DNA of 64,000 nucleotides. Source: CAVVEC01 sp963770485 (lineage in GTDB: Bacteria; Acidobacteriota; Terriglobia; Terriglobales; Acidobacteriaceae). The position numbers and the translations under genes are program-made. The first letter of the stretch is position 1; each line of letters begins with the position of its first letter. This document shows positions 52,875 through 60,518 of this stretch, one piece after another. The notes under the pieces were generated by a model. It did no database searches. It saw only the letters and a program-made list of their open reading frames with translations, and was not told the origin of the DNA. The stretch covers positions 186,001 through 250,000 of the forward strand of contig CAVYPX010000012.1 of NCBI GenBank assembly GCA_963770485.1. The letters are read 5' to 3'.

Positions 52875-54923
52875 TCAAGGCATCTCGACCAGAGGTAGCT
52901 CGATGAAGCTCGCCTGGCCGGGCGCGTGATACACGCGCTGCACAGCCTTGCGGTAATCCGCTGGCTTGGCCCAAAAGATGCTGGGCACGAATGTCTGCGG
53001 ATTGCGGTCGTACAGTGGGAACCAGCTCGACTGGATCTGCACCATCAGCCGGTGGCCCGGCAGGAAAACGTGGTTCGCCGTAGGCAGGGAGAAGCGGTAT
53101 AGCAGAGGCTTGTCGGCCGCGATGGGTTTGGCGGTCTCCAGGCTCTCGCGATAGCGGCCGCGAAAGATGTCTGCCGACACCATCAGTTGGTAACCGCCCA
53201 GAGCAGGCTGGCCGGCCACTTCGTCGGGATAGACGTCAATCACCTTGACCGCCCAGTCTGAGTCCGTGCCGCTGGTGGAGGCAACCAGATTGGCAACCGG
53301 TTGCCCGCTGATCTTCACCGGTGCGGTCAAGACGTCGGAGACGAAGACCGCGACGTCGGGGCGACCGGACGCCTCGCGTTGGTCGTCCACAAGCCATTGA
53401 GGCCAGGTATAGCCGGTTGTATAACCCACGGGCTGAATGGGGCGCGCGCGGAAGGGCACAGGTTTGGCGGGGTCCGAGACATATTCATCGAATGCAGCGT
53501 CGTCAGGCTTCGGCGCAACGAAGCTCAGCTTCAGCCCGGGGTTGAGATAGAGCGGAGTCGGCTGGATTGTGCAGCCGACCGCGCAGCCAGCCGGCCACGC
53601 CGGCAGGCGCCGCCACGTATTGGTCCCAGTTTCGAATGCGCTGACGGGCGGGACGTCGGCTTTTGGCGCGCCATCCTTGAGGTAGTGATCCAAAAACGGC
53701 CGCAGGATGTTTTGGCGGAAGTAGAGCGCGGTGTCGCTGTTGAATCTCAGAGCGCCCAGGCTGCTGCCATCCTCGATCTCCTGGCCATGATGCCAAGGAC
53801 CGATCACCAGGAAGACTTTGTCATTGTTTATATCTTTCGGCTTGATCGCTTTGTAAACAGCGATTGCACCGTAGATATCCTCCTGGTCCCAGAGGCTGTG
53901 CACCAGCATCACCGGCACGTTAAGGGGCTGGGCTGAGAGCACCTTGTCCATTGCCTGATCGCGCCAGAAGGCGTCGTAAGTTGGATGATCGAGAATCTTC
54001 CGCCAGAACCCGACCTGTTCGAGCCCGCGGCGGCGTCCGAGTTCGCCCGCTGATCCTGCCTGCATGAACATGTCATAGTCGTCAAAGTGGCTGGTCCACC
54101 ACTTGGCGTCATTGTCGCGCGTCGCCTCCTGTTCATAGATGTAGGGCAAATTCTGCTGGCGGAAAGCGCCATAGTGGAACCAGTCGTCGCCCATCCAGCC
54201 ATCAACCATCGGGTTCATGGGCACTGCGACTCTGAGTGCGGGGTGCGGATTCACGAGAGCCATTAGTGGCAGAAAACCGTCGTAGGAAATGCCGAGGATA
54301 CCGACCTTGCCGTTGCTTTCCGGAATGTTTTTCACCAGCCAGTCAATGGTGTCGTAGGTATCGGTGGCGTGATCCACCGGGGTCAGGTTTTGCGGCCCGT
54401 GCAGCGGGCGGTTCATCACGTAGTCCCCCTCGGAACCGTACTTGCCGCGCACGTCCTGGACTACTCGGATATAGCCGCCTTCGATGATCACGTCGGTGGC
54501 GTTGTCATAGCCGTACAGGATCGGGCCGAGGTGGGCGCTGAAAGGCGGGTTCGTAATTTCGCCGCCGCGCGGGTCGTGGTTGGTGAGCTCTGTGGCGCTG
54601 TAGGGCGTGCGCGTAAGCAGGATGGGCGCGTTCCTGGCGCCCTTCGGCACGAGGATGACGGTGTGCAGCTTCACCCCGTCGCGCATTGGGATCATTACGT
54701 CGCGCCTGACGTAATCGTAACTGTCAGTGACAGGCTCGAATTTTGCAGGCGTTTCGCTTGGCAGAGCGGGATACTGCGGCCGCCTGACCGCCTGCCCCAA
54801 CGACGGTTCAACGAACAACAGAGCAACCGGCACAACGGAGAGACAGCCTAGAATGCCAAGTAGGAAGCTTACCGTCCGCCAACGGTATAGCCTGGAACCA
54901 AGAAGCCTGCCCAGCTTTACCAT
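52875..54923 (-). CDS. CocE/NonD-family serine hydrolase
   Basis: 682 aa. A membrane-anchor or signal segment (TVSFLLGILGCLSVVPVALLF) at residues 17-37 exports the enzyme. The X-Pro dipeptidyl-peptidase S15 core has MIPMRDGVKL, QDVRGKYGSEGDY, the nucleophile S213 in GISYDG, an acid in HSLWDQED (D346/D349), and the histidine in IGPWHHG (378-379). The C-terminal jelly roll (from about 530) includes VFVSDVLTAPVKISGQP. Relatives split alpha-amino-acid esters, glutaryl-cephalosporins or peptides; the substrate here is unknown. ATG 54923 is preferred to the codon at 54995. Confidence 0.92.
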   Translation of the reverse strand: MVKLGRLLGSRLYRWRTVSFLLGILGCLSVVPVALLFVEPSLGQAVRRPQYPALPSETPAKFEPVTDSYDYVRRDVMIPMRDGVKLHTVILVPKGARNAPILLTRTPYSATELTNHDPRGGEITNPPFSAHLGPILYGYDNATDVIIEGGYIRVVQDVRGKYGSEGDYVMNRPLHGPQNLTPVDHATDTYDTIDWLVKNIPESNGKVGILGISYDGFLPLMALVNPHPALRVAVPMNPMVDGWMGDDWFHYGAFRQQNLPYIYEQEATRDNDAKWWTSHFDDYDMFMQAGSAGELGRRRGLEQVGFWRKILDHPTYDAFWRDQAMDKVLSAQPLNVPVMLVHSLWDQEDIYGAIAVYKAIKPKDINNDKVFLVIGPWHHGQEIEDGSSLGALRFNSDTALYFRQNILRPFLDHYLKDGAPKADVPPVSAFETGTNTWRRLPAWPAGCAVGCTIQPTPLYLNPGLKLSFVAPKPDDAAFDEYVSDPAKPVPFRARPIQPVGYTTGYTWPQWLVDDQREASGRPDVAVFVSDVLTAPVKISGQPVANLVASTSGTDSDWAVKVIDVYPDEVAGQPALGGYQLMVSADIFRGRYRESLETAKPIAADKPLLYRFSLPTANHVFLPGHRLMVQIQSSWFPLYDRNPQTFVPSIFWAKPADYRKAVQRVYHAPGQASFIELPLVEMP

Positions 54924-55073
54924 AGACCGCACCTCGCGCCACAAAGAGTGTACCGATGGAGGGCATTGCGAACAACTTCCTGAATTCTGATCCAAGCTCT
55001 CAACGCCAGGCCGTTTTATGGCAGGCGCACAATCCGGTGATAGTTCTTGCTACCATCCTGTGGACCAAAAGGA

Positions 55074-56204
55074 ATGCCAGTTACCGCCCCATCCCGGCTT
55101 GCCTACGTCGACTGGATGCGCGGGCTAGCCTGTTTGCTGATGTTTCAGACCCATTGCTACGACTCCTGGCTGGGCGGGGATGCGCGCAAGACCACGTTCT
55201 TTATGTGGTCGCAGTTGGGCGGAACTTTGCCGGCGCCGCTGTTTCTTTTCCTCGCTGGAATCTCTTTTGCATTAGTAACCGATAAGTTACAGAAGAAAGG
55301 CTGGCCCGCCGGACAGATTGCCCGCACCACAATCCGCCGCGGGGCTGAGATTTTTGGACTCGGGCTGCTGTTTCGCCTGCAGGAATTTCTAATCGCGTGG
55401 GGCTGGGCGCCGTGGAGCGATTTGTTTCGAGTGGACATCCTCAACACCATCGGCCTCTCCATGATGCTGATGGGGGCTTTCTGCTGGATCGTGTTGTCCC
55501 TCAGCCACGGCCCTCGCACTCGGCTGGCTTTGGGTGCGACCGCGGCCGGCGTTGGCCTGACTATCGCTTTGCTGACCCCACCGCTTTACACGACCGGGCG
55601 CCCGCGCTGGCTGCCCTGGCCGATTGAGTCTTATTTCAATGGCGTGCACAACCTGGGCCAGCCGCAACCGTGGCTCTTTCCCATCTTTCCCTGGACGGCT
55701 TTCGCATTCGCCGGCTTGGCGGTGGGATTCTTTTTGTTGGGCGACTGGGCAAAAAAACGTGGCGCTGGGGCCTTCGTGCTGACGGGCGCGGGAGGCGTGG
55801 GATTGATCTATCTGGCGCGCTGGCTGGACAGGCGTCCGCAGCAGCTTTACGCAGTTTACGATTTCTGGCACACCAGTCCGAATTTCTTTCTTATTCGAGT
55901 GGGCTTGCTGCTGGTGATCCTGGGGGCGGTTTACCTGTGGTGCCGCTGGGGACTGGGGCAGTGGGGCTTCAGCCCTTTGGTGCAGATGGGGCAGACTTCC
56001 CTGCTGGTTTATTGGGTGCACATCGAGTTTGTGTATGGGCGGTTTTCCATCCTGCCCAAGCGGGCCCAGGACATTCGCACCGCTTCCCTGGGATTGCTGG
56101 TGATTTTCCTTTCCATGCTTCTGCTGTCCGTTTTGCGTACCAAACTTAAAGGCCGCGGCGCGGAAGCACTTGCGTGGTTGCGGGGACCAGCGCGAGCAAG
56201 CTAA
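55074..56204 (+). CDS. Heparan-alpha-glucosaminide N-acetyltransferase-like (DUF1624) membrane protein
   Basis: 376 aa with about ten membrane helices. The N-terminus RLAYVDWMRGLACLLMFQTH carries the conserved histidine at the end of helix 1. PAPLFLFLAGISFAL, RRGAEIFGLGLLFRL and RVDILNTIGLSMMLMGAF follow the DUF1624/HGSNAT pattern. Such proteins may transfer acetyl or acyl groups to sugars across the membrane. It is divergent from the CocE gene and 70 bp from the convergent LemA operon. The start ATG 55074 is preferred over a codon at 55047. Confidence 0.8.
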   Translation: MPVTAPSRLAYVDWMRGLACLLMFQTHCYDSWLGGDARKTTFFMWSQLGGTLPAPLFLFLAGISFALVTDKLQKKGWPAGQIARTTIRRGAEIFGLGLLFRLQEFLIAWGWAPWSDLFRVDILNTIGLSMMLMGAFCWIVLSLSHGPRTRLALGATAAGVGLTIALLTPPLYTTGRPRWLPWPIESYFNGVHNLGQPQPWLFPIFPWTAFAFAGLAVGFFLLGDWAKKRGAGAFVLTGAGGVGLIYLARWLDRRPQQLYAVYDFWHTSPNFFLIRVGLLLVILGAVYLWCRWGLGQWGFSPLVQMGQTSLLVYWVHIEFVYGRFSILPKRAQDIRTASLGLLVIFLSMLLLSVLRTKLKGRGAEALAWLRGPARAS

Positions 56205-56279
56205 GGCGGAACTGCGGTTGCGTCCATCCGCCTGCACAGCCCAGACGGGCGGGGGCGCCCGTCCGCCATCGGGCATGAT

Positions 56280-56846
56280 TCAGCGCGCCGATAACTGGCG
56301 AATTGCGTTCTCTACCAGCTTCAATGCGATTGCCCAACGCTGGTGCGACTGTATCTCGTCGTCGCCGTACCCAAAGAGATAAAAAGTGAGGTAGAAGCCC
56401 TCGCGAATCTTCTCATCCCGATGGTAATAGCAGCGGCGGATGAGGAATTCGGCGGCAGCAGGGATCTCAGGTACGCGCTTCAAGAGCTCGGTGAGGCGCT
56501 TCGCCAGTTGCTCATGCTCGGAGAACGAAGAACGGGCAGGCTCATCGGAAAACAAGAGATCGACGTAGGAACCAAACTTGTGAGTGGCTCCGAAGATTGC
56601 CTCTTCTGGACTTATTTCGGTGCTCTCCCAGGCATCGCACTTGGCTGTTTCGAGGATGCTGTCCTGGACATTGACGGCAGACAGAAATTGGCCGAGTTCT
56701 GTCGCTCGACGAGCCTCCTCAACGTTGAGCAGAAGTTCGGGATGGCGCTTCAAATCATAATAGCGAGGGCCGCCTGCCTCGGCGGCCCAGGGCATCTCGA
56801 GCGTTTCGTCGTCCGGCCCGAGTTCGACTGCGAAGTCCACCTGCAT
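56280..56846 (-). CDS. Unknown protein coupled to LemA
   Basis: 188 aa, cytosolic and acidic. The ATG comes 1 nt after the LemA stop (TGACATG), so the two are translated together; a longer open frame upstream overlaps LemA and is rejected. There is no recognised domain. It is mostly helical, with PRYYDLKRHPELLLNVEEAR in the first third. The end YYHRDEKIREGFYLTFYLFG and ENAIRQLSAR has several aromatic residues. It may be a partner of LemA or a regulator of the locus; this is speculation. Confidence 0.65.
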   Translation of the reverse strand: MQVDFAVELGPDDETLEMPWAAEAGGPRYYDLKRHPELLLNVEEARRATELGQFLSAVNVQDSILETAKCDAWESTEISPEEAIFGATHKFGSYVDLLFSDEPARSSFSEHEQLAKRLTELLKRVPEIPAAAEFLIRRCYYHRDEKIREGFYLTFYLFGYGDDEIQSHQRWAIALKLVENAIRQLSAR

Positions 56847-56847
56847 G

Positions 56848-57465
56848 TCACTTCGCGGGCGCGGGTTGAGGCTGCGCTTGCGGGGTTCCACCCAAAGGCG
56901 TGAACTGCACCTTTGGAACCTGACGGGAGTCCTCGGTCGCGGCGAAATATGCTTCGTTGGGTTTGAAGCCGGCCCAGCCGGCATAAATGTTGTTGGGAAA
57001 TTTCTGGATGTAGGTGTTGTAGTCCTGCAGGGTGTCGTTGTAGCGCTTGCGCTCGACTGCGATGCGATTCTCGGTTCCCGCCAGTTCATCCTGCAAGCGC
57101 AGGAAATTCTCGTTCGATTTCAACTGGGGATAATTTTCCACGATCAGCAGCAAGCGGCCCAGAGCGCCGTCCAGTTGCTGGTTGGCGGCGATCTTGTCCT
57201 GGGGAGTGCCCGCCGAGAGCAACGCAGAACGGGCTTTTGCAATGTCACCGAACACGGTTTGCTCCTGCTGTGCGTATCCTTTCACGGTCTCGACCAAGTT
57301 GGGTATCAGGTCGGCGCGGCGTTGCAATACGATGTCCACCTGCGACCACGCGGCTTTGACCGCCTCATTCTTGGTCACCAGTGTGTTGCGAACGCTCACA
57401 TATTGGCTGAATGCGACCAGCACGATCAAAATCAGGACAACAATTACGATCAAGCCTTTATTCAT
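56848..57465 (-). CDS. lemA: LemA family protein
   Basis: 205 aa. One N-terminal membrane helix (LIVIVVLILIVLVAFSQYV) then a helical bundle with the LemA signature: YVSVRNTLVTKNEAVKAAWS, QVDIVLQRRADLIPNLVETV, KGYAQQEQTVF, LLIVENYPQLKSNENF. The C-terminal PNNIYAGWAGFKPNEAYF is typical. The tail is rich in Gln/Pro/Ala. LemA is usually encoded beside a TPM-domain protein, as here, with two genes between. Function is unclear beyond a membrane-associated role. Confidence 0.93.
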   Translation of the reverse strand: MNKGLIVIVVLILIVLVAFSQYVSVRNTLVTKNEAVKAAWSQVDIVLQRRADLIPNLVETVKGYAQQEQTVFGDIAKARSALLSAGTPQDKIAANQQLDGALGRLLLIVENYPQLKSNENFLRLQDELAGTENRIAVERKRYNDTLQDYNTYIQKFPNNIYAGWAGFKPNEAYFAATEDSRQVPKVQFTPLGGTPQAQPQPAPAK

Positions 57466-57496
57466 CGTTTCTCTCCTGCAGAAAAATCTGCCAGCG

Positions 57497-58233
57497 TTAC
57501 GAGATGCGTGGTCCCGGAGAATCTAACATTTTATCCACCGCCGAGGTTACCTGCTGCACCGCCGCCAGATATCGCGTAAAGATGTCGTTTACATGGTATT
57601 GCTTGCGTGTCGCCAGGTGTTCACGAATATCGAACAATTGCAGGAACGCGGAAGGATCGAAGGGAATGTGCGCCGCCAGCAACTGGATGGTCTCCCGCTT
57701 GGAACTGGCCGGCTTTGCGCCCAGCGCGATCAGGGCATGCCGGAACAGGGTGGCAAAAGTTGAGACCGATCCCAGAAGCAACTCCCAAAGCTGCTTTTCA
57801 TGGTTCGCGGCCAGCAGCAAGCGTTCACGCAAGAGGATCAGCTTCTCGCGCAGTTCGTACTCCAGTTGCGCGCGATGCAGGTGCATGGGAATCTGCAGCC
57901 CGCTCAGAACGTCATCGCCAAAGAGCACGCGATGGCGCTGCTGCATATCGAGCAACTCGATGGAGAAAACGTCTGCGGAACGCTCCAGTTCGTCGCGAGT
58001 GAGCAGCAGCGGCGGACGGTGCTTCTGCCGAGTCCACCATACCGCCGCCGGAGCGATGGCGCGGAGCCCGGGAAAGAAGTGTCGCGCAGTATGCAAAGCA
58101 GGTTGACATTGGAGAACTCTGGGTGGAACTCCCCGCCAGCAGCGGAACCGTACAGAATCACGCTCTGGAGGTTTTCCCCTGCCGCCTGACGCAGCCGGTC
58201 GACGAATTCGTTGATCTGTTTTTCTGGAACCAT
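57497..58233 (-). pseudogene. Nucleotidyltransferase-like gene with a -1 frameshift
   Basis: Two overlapping frames together encode one protein of about 245 aa. The first (from 58233) reads INEFVDRLRQAAGENLQSVI then LYGSAAGGEFHPEFSNVNLL, a nucleotidyltransferase fold. The expected S-D-x-D-L metal motif is S-N-V-N-L, so catalysis is doubtful. It loses sense after RDTSFP at 58069. The second frame continues smoothly with GLRAIAPAAVWW, a helical domain, and ends DKMLDSPGPRIS. The switch lies in TTTCCCG (58075-58069). A 1-bp deletion, sequencing error or -1 slippage would all explain it. It lies between LemA and TPM genes. Confidence 0.75.
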
Positions 58234-58254
58234 AAACGCCTCTTGTCTCTGAAG

Positions 58255-59079
58255 CTACCAGCCTCCGCTGGCGCCGCCACCGCCCGAACTCCCGCCGCCG
58301 AAACCTCCGAAACCACCGCCGCCGCCAAATCCTCCACCGCCCCAGCCTCCACCGCCGCCTCGGCCTCCAGACAGGAGCAACCAGAACAGCACGCTTCGCA
58401 AGGGCGTGAGCAACACAATTAGTAGAATGACAATAATGACGAGAATTGCTCCGGCGGATAGTCCAGACTCCGGTTGTTCCTGCGGCGAGGGAGCAGGTGT
58501 TCCACTGAGTTGAATGCCGGCGTCCTGAGCAATCACCTGTGCGACCCGCGACGTCATCAGCAAGACGGCGCCGTTATAGTCGTCCCGGCGCAGCAGCGGG
58601 ACAGCTTCGCGGCCGAAACCGCCCACCTTGCCATCGGGCAGAATGGGCTCCAGGCCATAGCCGACTTCAGTCCGGTAGCGCCGGTCCTGGGTGGCGAGCA
58701 GGATCAGCACACCGCGGTTGGTGGACTTGCTTCCAATGCCCCATTGCTTGAACAGATCGACCGCATAACTTTCGATGTCGGAGCCGTCAAGAGATTTGAT
58801 TGTGACAACGGCGATCTGGGCATGCGCCTTCTGGTCGATCTGCCGGCAAATGTCATCCAGTTGCGCGATCGTGCTCTGATCCAGGACATGAGCAAAATCA
58901 TTGACGTAATCCGTGGGCTGCAGTTGCGAGACCGGCTCGGACCACAGGGTCAGAGTGAGCGTCAGAAGGGTAACAACGAAAACGAAGGTTTTCGCGCAGG
59001 ATTTCACTCGAGAGTGATTGTAGACGAAGCTGAGCTTATTCTCTCCAGACAGTCGTGGGTGATCTCTGCTCGATGACAT
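58255..59079 (-). CDS. TPM-domain membrane protein (YgcG type)
   Basis: About 274 aa. Signal peptide (SCAKTFVFVVTLLTLTLTLW), then the TPM domain: YVNDFAHVLDQSTIAQLDDI, AQIAVVTIKSLDGSDIESYA, DLFKQWGIGSKSTNRGVLIL, RRYRTEVGYGLEPILPDG. A transmembrane helix (ILVIIVILLIVLL) and a very glycine-rich tail (GGGGGWGGGGFGGGGGFGGF) end it, as in many TPM proteins. The start is uncertain: ATG 59079 lies 2 nt after the YheT stop, and GTG 59007 is an alternative. Function unknown; frequent partner of LemA. Confidence 0.88.
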   Translation of the reverse strand: MSSSRDHPRLSGENKLSFVYNHSRVKSCAKTFVFVVTLLTLTLTLWSEPVSQLQPTDYVNDFAHVLDQSTIAQLDDICRQIDQKAHAQIAVVTIKSLDGSDIESYAVDLFKQWGIGSKSTNRGVLILLATQDRRYRTEVGYGLEPILPDGKVGGFGREAVPLLRRDDYNGAVLLMTSRVAQVIAQDAGIQLSGTPAPSPQEQPESGLSAGAILVIIVILLIVLLTPLRSVLFWLLLSGGRGGGGGWGGGGFGGGGGFGGFGGGSSGGGGASGGW

Positions 59080-59081
59080 AC

Positions 59082-60068
59082 TCAGAATGCCCGCAGGAAT
59101 TCGACCACCTGGCGCTCGGCCCAGCGTCCGTCGTCGCCATCGGGATCGCCGAGAAACGAACAGTGACCACCATCCGCGGTTTCGACGAACACGATGTCGC
59201 GGTTGGAAAGGATTTTCTGACGTGTCTGGGGAAGGATGCGGATAAAGGGATCGTTTGCGGCGTGCAGAATTAACGTCGGCACGGCAATTCGCTCCACCAC
59301 ATTGGCTGCTGCAGAGCGCGCGTAATAATCCGATGCACCGGCAAAACCGCAGTAATAAGCCGTAATCTTGTCGTCGAAATCGCGCAGGCTGGTCACACCG
59401 CGCAGGCGCGAGGTGTCGAACTTGCCCGGGAACAACCGGGCTTTGGACAGCAAGCGGACACGAAGCTTCCACATAAAGTAATACTCATAAAGACGATTGC
59501 TCGGCAGATGAAGCGCATCCGCAGATGCTGCCAGATTCATAGAAGGGCAGACGGCCGTAACTGCCCGGAATTGCGGCGGCCCTTCCCTGCCCCACTCACC
59601 GGCAAGCTTGAGCACCAGATTGCCGCCCATGGAAAATCCGGCCAACGCAAATCGCGAGATTCCGTCCTCGTCAACAAGATGTTGGGCGACAGCGGCCACA
59701 TCGCGAGACCGTCCTGAGTGGTAGAGCGTAGGAGACAGAGCGTCAGTGCCGCCACAATTTCGCTGATTCATGCGCACGACGTTCATGCCGGCGGCCATGC
59801 CCTTCTTGGCGACGCCCAGCATATACTGCGACTCGCTGCAGCCCTCGAGCCCGTGCACTACGATGACGGTCAGCGCGTTTTGTCGATCTGCCTGCCAATT
59901 GCAGTGGCAAAGAACTCGAACTCCCGGCTCGACTTCGATAAGGCGGTCTTCGACCGGTGGCAAGACTATGCGCCGCGGAAGGAAAAAACTGGCGAGGGTC
60001 TGGAGATGGCCGCCGCCTAACCCGCGGCGCGCGACGAACTTCGGCACTTCTGTTTGCGCAATCCCCAC
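59082..60068 (-). CDS. Alpha/beta hydrolase, YheT family
   Basis: 328 aa, cytosolic. The N-terminal LGGGHLQTLASFFLPRR and PGVRVLCHCNW are typical of YheT. The fold shows HGLEGCSESQYM, the nucleophile S146 in AGFSMGGN, an acidic residue in LILHAANDPFI and the final histidine in TADGGHCSFLG. Members are esterases of broad or unknown substrate, sometimes acting on lipids. It is the first gene of the run that continues with TPM, nucleotidyltransferase, LemA further along, all on the minus strand. Confidence 0.9.
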   Translation of the reverse strand: MGIAQTEVPKFVARRGLGGGHLQTLASFFLPRRIVLPPVEDRLIEVEPGVRVLCHCNWQADRQNALTVIVVHGLEGCSESQYMLGVAKKGMAAGMNVVRMNQRNCGGTDALSPTLYHSGRSRDVAAVAQHLVDEDGISRFALAGFSMGGNLVLKLAGEWGREGPPQFRAVTAVCPSMNLAASADALHLPSNRLYEYYFMWKLRVRLLSKARLFPGKFDTSRLRGVTSLRDFDDKITAYYCGFAGASDYYARSAAANVVERIAVPTLILHAANDPFIRILPQTRQKILSNRDIVFVETADGGHCSFLGDPDGDDGRWAERQVVEFLRAF

Positions 60069-60120
60069 ATCTTGATTTTAAATGGAGACTGCGAGTGCAA
60101 GAGTCAGGTGAGGAGCGTCC

Positions 60121-60360
60121 ATGCCCATTTTTGAGTACGTCTGCAAGCAATGCGATCACGAATTTGAAGCTTTGGTCTACGGCAATCAGAAAGCCGAATG
60201 CCCTAAGTGCCACAGCAAGAAACTGGCGCCACAACTCTCGGTGTTCGCGGTCTCGGCCAAGGGCGCCGCGGGTGCGAGTGCTTCCCCTGCAGCAAGCGCC
60301 TGCGGCTCTTGTGGGGATCCGCGCGGGCCGGGCGCATGCTCGATGCCGGATCTGGATTAG
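60121..60360 (+). CDS. FmdB-type zinc ribbon protein
   Basis: 79 aa. MPIFEYVCKQCDHEFEALVY followed by CPKCHSKKL is the putative regulatory FmdB zinc ribbon (two C-x2-C pairs). After it come a low-complexity Ala/Ser stretch and a C-terminal CGSCGDPRGPGAC, a common variant. It may bind zinc and nucleic acid or protein; its role is unknown. It is divergent from the YheT gene, 52 bp apart. Confidence 0.92.
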   Translation: MPIFEYVCKQCDHEFEALVYGNQKAECPKCHSKKLAPQLSVFAVSAKGAAGASASPAASACGSCGDPRGPGACSMPDLD

Positions 60361-60518
60361 CTGCCCCAGCACCGAGAGTGTCCAGGCGCGGTGGGCTCGC
60401 GGAGAGCGAGTCAAGACCAGTTCTCGGTTCTCAGTTCCCGGCCTCCGCTCTGCGTTGCGGTTGCGCACACGCTTCCACTATTCTTCCCATTCCACGTGAA
60501 ATCACCGGAGAATGAATT

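Noticed and set aside
59080..59472. 131-residue extension of the TPM protein
   Set aside because: It lies entirely on the YheT coding sequence in another frame and has no signal-like or domain features.
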